Assembly (NCBI GenBank): GCA_937900165.1
Contig: CALCCX010000032.1
Location: forward strand, 1 to 11,158
DNA length: 11,158 bases
Reading direction: 5' to 3'
From: an uncultured Acidimicrobiia bacterium
GTDB lineage: Bacteria > Actinomycetota > Acidimicrobiia > Spongiisociales > Spongiisociaceae
Shown: in pieces, positions 6,293 through 11,158 of the stretch
How the letters are laid out: every line of letters starts with the position of its first letter
How positions within the stretch are numbered: the stretch's first letter is position 1
The notes under the pieces: model-generated
The model's database searches: none
Told to the model about the DNA's origin: nothing
What the model saw: the letters and a program-made list of their open reading frames with translations, nothing else
Translations under genes and position numbers: made by a program

Positions 6293-7204
6293 GTGGGCAT
6301 TCTGCGCTTGTCCCATGTCGAGGTTCGCTGCCCAGACCTGGAGCTGTCGGTCGCCTACTACACGGAGGTGGTCGGGCTCATCGAAACAGCCAGGGAATCG
6401 GATCGGGTGTGGTTGAAGGGGTGGGACGAGCAGCAGCACCATTCAATGATCCTCCGCTACGCACCCACCTACGGGCTGGAGACGCTGGGCTTCAAGGTAG
6501 CGGAGATGTCAGATCTGGACGAGTACCAGGAGCGCATCGAGCAGGCCGGCATATCGACCAAACGCCTCGCGGCCGGAGAGTTGGGAAAGGGGTCAGGCGA
6601 GACGTTGCGTTTCACAGCGCCAAGCGGACATGTCGTTGACCTCGTGCACGGGATGCGTCAGGTCGGAAATATGCTGCCGCTCCACAATCCGCCTCCTGAG
6701 CCCCTCGGCCTAACGGGTATCCACCCGCCTCGCATCGACCACGTGTTCCTCATGTGTGAAGACGTTGACGGAGCGACAACCTTCTTCACGGACGTTCTCG
6801 ACTTTCGCCTGACCGAGCAGATCGTCTCAGACGACGGATACCAGCTCGTCACGTTCTTGGAGCGCACCCACACACCTCATGATCTTGCGTTCGTGACCGG
6901 TCCAAATGCCGCGTTCCACCACGTGGCCTACTGGGTGGACGATTGGAACGAACTCCGAAGAGCGGCCGACCTGTGCGCCTTCCATGGCGTGAGGATCGAC
7001 GCGGGGCCGACTCGCCACGGGGCGACCCGCGGGTGGGGCCTGTATTTCTTCGATCCGGCCGGCAATCGCAACGAGATGTACACCGGCGGCTATTGGGCGG
7101 ATCCTGACCGGGAGCCTGTCACTTGGACCGAGGCGGAGATGGGTCGAGCGATCTTCTACTACGAGGGTGTTGTGGATCAGCGCTTTCTGACGGAGCACTC
7201 ATGA
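6293..7204 (+). CDS. Catechol 2,3-dioxygenase-type extradiol dioxygenase, copy 2
   Basis: A 303-residue paralogue of the gene before it, colinear along its whole length and by eye identical at about half of positions, most strongly in the C-terminal half. All catalytic residues are kept: iron ligands His150 (PPRIDHVF), His210 (AFHHVAYW) and Glu261 (GNRNEMY), plus His196, His242 and Tyr251, so it should be active. Differences cluster in the N-terminal domain and in the active-site-lining segment near 225-250 (for example GWGLYFF against GNTIYFF), which suggests a different catechol preference. The start is a GTG at 6293; a stop lies in frame just upstream, so no earlier start is possible, and the ribosome binding site is weak. 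Its stop overlaps the next ATG as ATGA. It could also form mixed oligomers with copy 1, which is inference. Confidence 0.93.
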   Translation: MGILRLSHVEVRCPDLELSVAYYTEVVGLIETARESDRVWLKGWDEQQHHSMILRYAPTYGLETLGFKVAEMSDLDEYQERIEQAGISTKRLAAGELGKGSGETLRFTAPSGHVVDLVHGMRQVGNMLPLHNPPPEPLGLTGIHPPRIDHVFLMCEDVDGATTFFTDVLDFRLTEQIVSDDGYQLVTFLERTHTPHDLAFVTGPNAAFHHVAYWVDDWNELRRAADLCAFHGVRIDAGPTRHGATRGWGLYFFDPAGNRNEMYTGGYWADPDREPVTWTEAEMGRAIFYYEGVVDQRFLTEHS

Positions 7205-8289
7205 CCGAAAACGAGTTCACCGTCGACACCGAAGAGAGCGTCTCGCTGCCCCGCACCGATCGTGTGGCGCCGCCGATGTATCTCGCCAACTACCGAGAAC
7301 GACAGGCGCGGGTGGCGGATGAAGAGACCCCGGATCCCGATGATCAAACACCGCTCTATTTACGACGATTTCGCGAACGGCGATCGCCCGAGACCAATTC
7401 AGGGAGGTCGGTGCCCCTCTACGAGCGGGTCGGCCACGGCATGCAACAGGCGATGTCCGAGGACAACCGCAACAAGGAGATCTCGGCGCCGGAGAAAGCC
7501 AAACAGGTGCTGGCGGCAGACATATACCTCGTTCGTCACGGCGAGACCCAGGGCTACTCGACCGAATCTGGTCTGACCCCACTTGGGACATGGCAGGCCC
7601 ATACCTATGGTCACACGATCTCCAAGCGAGTGTCGACGGGAGAAACGGTGGTGGTCCGCCATGCGCCGACCAACCGAGCAGGAGAAACGGCCGAGAACCT
7701 TCACCGCGGGATGATGGACGGCCTTGCCATGTTCGAAAAGGACGTCAAGGTTTTCGAGCCGGAGCCAATGGAGGAGTTCCGCAATTTTCAGATTGCGACC
7801 CCGGATGGATTGCGTGACGTTACCTCGGCATTCCGTCAGTACTACAGCACCGTTGAACAGTTCGAGCGGACTGCGCTCGGGGACCGGCCCATGTGGCTTG
7901 TCGAAGTCGACCGATTCTGGAGGACTCAGCAGGGCGGGGGAGACCCGATCCAGCATTGGCTTCAGATTCCCATGTTCCACTTCGAGCCACCGGCCATGGT
8001 GGTCCGCCGATTCTGGACTGGTATTCAGCGCCTTGCTGAGGAGTTTCCAGGCTCCCGGATGATGGTCGCCACCCACTCGGGCCCGATCAGAGCGTTCGCC
8101 ATCGCTGCTCTCGGCTACGACCCAGGGGAGCCATACAACACAGAGCACGTCAGGGTGAAACTTGTTGAGGGCGGACGGGAGGCTTTGGTGAGCTACCGCA
8201 ACCGAGTCCAGGAGATCCATGTGCCAGAGATCGATCGACTGCCGACCTGGCGACTGGACGAGGATTGGATACCCCGTGATGCGATCTGA
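7201..8289 (+). CDS. Histidine phosphatase superfamily (phosphoglycerate mutase-like) protein with repeated N-terminal extension
   Basis: A 362-residue protein whose catalytic domain starts near residue 105. The RHG motif is IYLVRHGETQGY (108-119) with His113 as the phosphorylated nucleophile; the second arginine motif is TNRAGETAENL (157-167); Glu191/Glu192 in MEEF is the probable proton donor; the second catalytic histidine is His292 in ATHSGPIRA. The family hydrolyses small phosphate esters or phosphoproteins. In this operon the likeliest substrate is an aryl phosphate, releasing a catechol for the neighbouring dioxygenases, or the phosphorylated kinase; this is inference. The first ~100 residues are charged and probably disordered, with three short repeats (see repeat entry). 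The ATG at 7201 overlaps the previous stop as ATGA; an earlier in-frame ATG at 7123 lies deep in the dioxygenase gene and is rejected. A segment at about 218-262, rich in Trp and Phe, is an insertion relative to small family members and may bind an aromatic ligand. Confidence 0.87.
   Translation: MTENEFTVDTEESVSLPRTDRVAPPMYLANYRERQARVADEETPDPDDQTPLYLRRFRERRSPETNSGRSVPLYERVGHGMQQAMSEDNRNKEISAPEKAKQVLAADIYLVRHGETQGYSTESGLTPLGTWQAHTYGHTISKRVSTGETVVVRHAPTNRAGETAENLHRGMMDGLAMFEKDVKVFEPEPMEEFRNFQIATPDGLRDVTSAFRQYYSTVEQFERTALGDRPMWLVEVDRFWRTQQGGGDPIQHWLQIPMFHFEPPAMVVRRFWTGIQRLAEEFPGSRMMVATHSGPIRAFAIAALGYDPGEPYNTEHVRVKLVEGGREALVSYRNRVQEIHVPEIDRLPTWRLDEDWIPRDAI
7270..7431 (+). repeat. Three peptide repeats in the phosphatase N-terminal extension
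   Basis: Residues 24-34 (PPMYLANYRER), 50-60 (TPLYLRRFRER) and 71-77 (VPLYERV) share a P-[ML]-Y-[LE] core, the first two followed by an aromatic-Arg-Glu-Arg end. They are spaced about 20-26 residues apart in acidic, Pro-rich linkers. Such short recurring linear motifs usually serve as docking sites on a partner protein. The DNA is diverged between copies, so this is not a recent duplication. Confidence 0.6.
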
Positions 8290-8326
8290 CCAGAGGGCAA
8301 CGGGAAACCCGACGCCAACCCACGAT

Positions 8327-8333
8327 GGGGAGG
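8327..8333 (+). promoter_or_regulatory. Strong ribosome binding site in the gap before the kinase ATP subunit
   Basis: GGGGAGG lies 4 bases before a GTG at 8338, in frame with the kinase, and 6 bases before an overlapping GTG at 8340, in a different frame. It is stronger than the AAAGAGG site before the ATG at 8425, so translation probably also initiates here; which GTG is used is unclear. Confidence 0.5.
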
Positions 8334-8339
8334 AAACGT

Positions 8340-8432
8340 GTGCAAGAGTTGTCCGACGGTGCCACCAGAGGCCTGGATCCCTCAAATCGGTTCCGCCACG
8401 CAGCGCCCTGCAAAGAGGCTCCCAATGAGTGA
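8340..8432 (+). CDS. Possible 30-residue upstream ORF coupled to the kinase gene
   Basis: A GTG at 8340, optimally placed 6 bases after GGGGAGG, opens a 30-codon frame that ends in TGA at 8430-8432, overlapping the kinase ATG at 8425 by 8 bases. The peptide (starting VQELSDGATRGLDPSNRFR when read directly) has ordinary composition and no recognised motif. It fills most of the 135-base gap after the phosphatase gene, which otherwise holds nothing I can identify. It may be a real small protein, a coupling leader, or an artefact; the competing reading is a 29-residue N-terminal extension of the kinase from GTG 8338, which would begin with a CKSC motif. Confidence 0.22.
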   Translation: MQELSDGATRGLDPSNRFRHAAPCKEAPNE

Positions 8433-9528
8433 CTTCGTCGTGTGGTTCGACCACTACCAGGATTCGGATCATCCCCGGGTGGGCGGCAAGAACGCCAGCC
8501 TCGGCACGATGATCGCCGCGGGCCTTCCGGTGCCGCCCGGATTTGCTCTCACCACCGAGGCCTACCACACGCTGCGTTTCCATGACGATACGCACAAAGC
8601 GGTGAGTGATCTCCTTGGTGCCATCGATTACGACGACCCCATTGCTCTGCGGGAGATCTCGAGTCGGGTCCGAGAGTTGATCGAGGCGATACCGATGAGT
8701 TCGGACATAGAACACTCCATTCGGGAGGCGTATGCAGCGCTTTGTGAGCGTTGTGGAGTCGACGACCTGCCGGTGGCGGTGCGTTCTTCGGCAACCGCGG
8801 AAGATCTGCCGGATGCAAGTTTCGCTGGACAACAGGACACGTATCTATGGGTCAGAGGTGCCGATTCTGTCGTCGCCAACGTTCAGCGGTGCTGGTCGTC
8901 CATCTTCACGGACCGGGCCCTCGCCTACCGCCACGAGATGGGCCACGACCACGAGGTCAACTCGATGTCGGTAGGGATCCAGGAGATGGTGCAACCCAAG
9001 GCCGCTGGCGTCGCCTTTACGCTCAACCCAACCGATGGCGATCGGTCGACCATCGCCATCGATGCCTCATGGGGCTTCGGCGAGGCGGTGGTCTCTGGCG
9101 AGGTCACCCCAGACAACTACCTGGTGGACAAGGTCATGTTCGAGATCACCAGACGGACCGTATCTCCCAAAGCCATCGAATACGCACTCAACGGAGCCGA
9201 CGCCGTCGAGAAACTCGCGGTTGACAAGGACCGCCAATTGATTCCAAGCCTCACCGACCAAGAGGTGCTGGCAGTGGCCCGAATGGCGAGGCGAGCCGAG
9301 CAACACTACGGCACTCCTCAGGACATCGAATGGGCGGTCGTCACGGATCGTCACGAATCCGACACCGTGGTTCTGCTTCAAGCCCGCCCCGAGACGGTAT
9401 GGAGCCGGGCACCCCGCAAACCGGTCGCAGCACCTTCCAAGGGTTTCATGGACGGGATCGTTTCCACGCTGCTGGCTCCGGTTCACACTCGGGACGCTAG
9501 ATCGTCCAAAGGAGAAGAAGATATGTAG
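8425..9528 (+). CDS. PEP synthase-like ATP-binding subunit (phenylphosphate synthase PpsB / CreH type)
   Basis: A 367-residue stand-alone version of the N-terminal nucleotide-binding domain of PEP synthase/pyruvate phosphate dikinase. Motifs in order: VGGKNASLGTM (19-29), VPPGFALTTEAY (36-47), VAVRSSATAEDLPDASFAGQ (117-136), IDASWGFGEAVVSGEVTPD (212-230), and DIEWAV with VLLQARPET (300-324). It has neither the phosphohistidine domain nor a PEP/pyruvate domain; the histidine carrier is the next gene. Its size fits PpsB of Thauera (about 40 kDa from memory). In phenylphosphate synthase and the CreHI alkylphenol kinase, such a subunit transfers a phosphoryl group from ATP to the partner's histidine, for delivery to a phenolic hydroxyl, releasing AMP and phosphate. 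The ATG at 8425 follows AAAGAGG; a GTG at 8338 is an alternative start. The tail after 325 is a basic, Pro/Ala-rich linker. Substrate is inferred from context; a rifampin-type phosphotransferase is less likely because the domains are split. Confidence 0.87.
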   Translation: MSDFVVWFDHYQDSDHPRVGGKNASLGTMIAAGLPVPPGFALTTEAYHTLRFHDDTHKAVSDLLGAIDYDDPIALREISSRVRELIEAIPMSSDIEHSIREAYAALCERCGVDDLPVAVRSSATAEDLPDASFAGQQDTYLWVRGADSVVANVQRCWSSIFTDRALAYRHEMGHDHEVNSMSVGIQEMVQPKAAGVAFTLNPTDGDRSTIAIDASWGFGEAVVSGEVTPDNYLVDKVMFEITRRTVSPKAIEYALNGADAVEKLAVDKDRQLIPSLTDQEVLAVARMARRAEQHYGTPQDIEWAVVTDRHESDTVVLLQARPETVWSRAPRKPVAAPSKGFMDGIVSTLLAPVHTRDARSSKGEEDM

Positions 9529-9587
9529 TGACGCTGACGAGAGGCGATTTGGGGGCAGGCATTCAACGATACTGAGGAGGAGCACAC

Positions 9588-11158
9588 ATGGCGGAGGAAC
9601 GGTTCCCTAGCCCGTTTGAAATCAAAGGCCCTGCCGGCGTTGATGGATGGGAGGAGATGTATACCTACTCGCTCCCGTTCAGCGATGACCGACGTGAGTA
9701 CGAGGAGTCGGTGTTCTGGTTTCAGGACTCAATCCACTGGCCCGACCCGCTCACCCCTTGGGATGCCACCTGGTACGAGTACGCCATAGCGTCACTCTCG
9801 CAGTACAACACTCGCCACTATCTGATCCCCCCGGCCCTTGGTATCGACTACCGGGTGCTCTATGGCTACGCCTACCTGACCCCAGTCCCAGTACTCGATC
9901 CGGCCGAGATAGAGGCTCGGGTGCCACAGTTCATGGAAAGGGCCGGACACTACTTCATGAACTGGGACGACCTCTACGATCGCTGGCTGGTCAAGATCAA
10001 GGACCTCATCGCCGAGATGGAGGCGATCACATTCAATCCTCTCCCGGATACCGAAGAAATGGCGGTGATCACCGAAGGACGGGGAACTGGGTCAGGCCTG
10101 GCCATTCAGGAGCAGTATCGCTCTCTTCTCAATTTGGCCCTGCGGCTTTGGCAATACCACTTTGAGTTCCTGAATCTCGGTTACGCGGCCTATCTGGATT
10201 ACTTCGGTTTTTGCAAGGAGGCGTTCCCCAATATCCCCGACCTGGCGATTGCCAAGATGGTGGCCGGGGTAGAGGTGGACTTGTTCCGCCCGGACGAAGA
10301 GCTGAAAAAGCTCGCAGAGCTGGCCATCGAACTCCAGGTCACGGCCGCTTTCGATGGGGAGGGCTCCGAATCGATTTTCTCTGCTCTGGAGGGCACTCCT
10401 TGGATGGAGGCCTGGAACGAGGCGAAATATCCGTGGTTCAACTTCTCGACGGGTGGTGGCTTCTACCACACAGACAAGATCTGGATTGATCATCCTGAGA
10501 TACCGCTCGGCTACATCCGCAACTACATCGGCGACATTCAGGCGGGCAAGAACATCCATCGCCCTCTGGAGGAGCTAAGAGCCGAGCGGGATCGGGTAGA
10601 AGCCGAGTATTCGGCGTTGCTGGGCTCGGACGAGGACCGGGAGGCGTTTGGCCAGAAGCTGGGACTGGCCAGGACGGTTTTCCCGTACGTCGAGAACCAC
10701 AACTTCTACGTGGAACATTGGAGCCATTCGGTCGTGTTCCGCAAGATGCGTGAACTAGGCGCGGTCTTCATGAAGGAAGGATTCCTCGGCGAAGTCGACG
10801 ATATCTTCTACATCAAGCGTGACGAGATCAATGAGGCCCTGTGGGACATGTACTCGGCCTGGGCAGTTGGGACGTCCTCTCGGGGCTCGCATTACTGGCC
10901 AAGCGTCATCGAACAACGCAAGCGACTCCTCGAGGCCTGTCGCCAGTGGAAGGCTCCTCCGGCGCTCGGCGAGCCACCCGAGGTGGTTACCGAACCGTTC
11001 ACGATCATGTTGTGGGGAATCACCTCAGATTCGATCAATATGTGGCTCGGAGCCGGAGACGAGGAGGCAGGTGGCGACCTTCGAGGCTTCGCGGCCTCGC
11101 CAGGAGTGGCCGAAGGTCCGGCTCGGGTGATTCTCAACGCGGATCAGATCGGTGAGCT
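9588..11158 (+). CDS. PEP synthase-like phosphohistidine subunit (phenylphosphate synthase PpsA / CreI type), C-terminus outside window
   Basis: The frame is open from the ATG at 9588 to the window end, giving 523 residues. The ATG follows a strong GAGGAGG at 9574-9580 with 7-base spacing, 59 bases after the ATP subunit stop. Residues about 1-490 form the large helical central region; ENHNFYVEHWSH (369-380) and GEVDDIFYIKRDE (401-413) are typical of this PEP-utilising family. LRGFAASPGVAEGPARVIL (498-516) begins the swivelling phosphohistidine domain, whose catalytic His should follow about 70 residues further on, beyond the window. The extrapolated total of about 610 residues matches PpsA (about 70 kDa from memory). 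Residues 40-100 are unusually rich in Trp and Tyr, which may form an aromatic substrate pocket. With the ATP subunit it should phosphorylate a phenolic hydroxyl; a CBS-domain third subunit as in Thauera is not seen here but could lie downstream. Confidence 0.82.
   Translation, partial: MAEERFPSPFEIKGPAGVDGWEEMYTYSLPFSDDRREYEESVFWFQDSIHWPDPLTPWDATWYEYAIASLSQYNTRHYLIPPALGIDYRVLYGYAYLTPVPVLDPAEIEARVPQFMERAGHYFMNWDDLYDRWLVKIKDLIAEMEAITFNPLPDTEEMAVITEGRGTGSGLAIQEQYRSLLNLALRLWQYHFEFLNLGYAAYLDYFGFCKEAFPNIPDLAIAKMVAGVEVDLFRPDEELKKLAELAIELQVTAAFDGEGSESIFSALEGTPWMEAWNEAKYPWFNFSTGGGFYHTDKIWIDHPEIPLGYIRNYIGDIQAGKNIHRPLEELRAERDRVEAEYSALLGSDEDREAFGQKLGLARTVFPYVENHNFYVEHWSHSVVFRKMRELGAVFMKEGFLGEVDDIFYIKRDEINEALWDMYSAWAVGTSSRGSHYWPSVIEQRKRLLEACRQWKAPPALGEPPEVVTEPFTIMLWGITSDSINMWLGAGDEEAGGDLRGFAASPGVAEGPARVILNADQIGE

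Noticed and set aside
7123..7200. An upstream start giving the phosphatase 26 more residues
   Set aside because: It lies wholly inside the second dioxygenase gene, and the ATG at 7201 forms a normal ATGA overlap with that gene's stop.
7399..8832. A 477-codon open frame on the minus strand opposite the phosphatase and kinase genes
   Set aside because: It lies antisense to two genes with clear family motifs. Its translation is rich in Arg and His with no recognisable domain, as expected of a shadow frame in GC-rich DNA.
7201..11158. Anaerobic phenol carboxylation operon of the Thauera type
   Set aside because: No UbiD-like phenylphosphate carboxylase subunit is present, and the linked extradiol dioxygenases need oxygen, so an aerobic use of the phosphorylated phenol fits better; the unseen right flank keeps this open.

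Overview
The window is a bacterial metagenome-type contig end, GC-rich throughout, with frequent GTG starts, overlapping stop/start codons and no visible RNA genes, CRISPR arrays or transposons. The style (high GC, IclR regulator, a probably leaderless promoter) fits Actinomycetota, but no taxonomic marker is present and this is only an impression. The first 78 bases are not genomic: they are the complete Illumina P5/TruSeq adapter plus the flow-cell poly-T linker, so the left end of the contig is a technical artefact and the gene cut there is truncated artificially.

Left half (about 79-5170, all on the minus strand, read right to left): an unrecognised His-rich 224-residue protein, an IclR-type regulator, then 2-hydroxypenta-2,4-dienoate hydratase, acylating acetaldehyde dehydrogenase, 4-hydroxy-2-oxovalerate aldolase, 4-oxalocrotonate decarboxylase and the start of 4-oxalocrotonate tautomerase. 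This is the dmpE-F-G-H-I order of the catechol meta-cleavage lower pathway, tightly packed and translationally coupled. It would turn the ring-cleavage product into pyruvate and acetyl-CoA.

Centre (5171-5331): a 161-bp divergent control region. It holds a 20-bp near-perfect palindrome with core GTGATCAC, a second 15-bp dyad, and a -10-like element placed so that the rightward transcript would start at the ATG itself (leaderless).

Right half (5332-11158, all on the plus strand): two tandem catechol 2,3-dioxygenase-type extradiol dioxygenases, a histidine-phosphatase-superfamily protein with an unusual repeated N-terminal extension, and two proteins that together form a split PEP-synthase-like kinase (an ATP-binding subunit and a phosphohistidine-carrier subunit, the latter running off the window). 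Split PEP-synthase-like pairs of this kind are known from phenylphosphate synthase (PpsAB, anaerobic phenol degradation in Thauera) and from the CreHI alkylphenol kinase of Corynebacterium glutamicum.

Working model (inference): a phenolic compound is activated by ATP-dependent phosphorylation, oxidised by an oxygenase not in this window, dephosphorylated by the phosphatase to a catechol, opened by the extradiol enzymes, and funnelled through the divergent meta pathway. A phosphoryl-phenol activation module joined directly to oxygen-dependent ring cleavage, with its own phosphatase, is the most interesting feature here.
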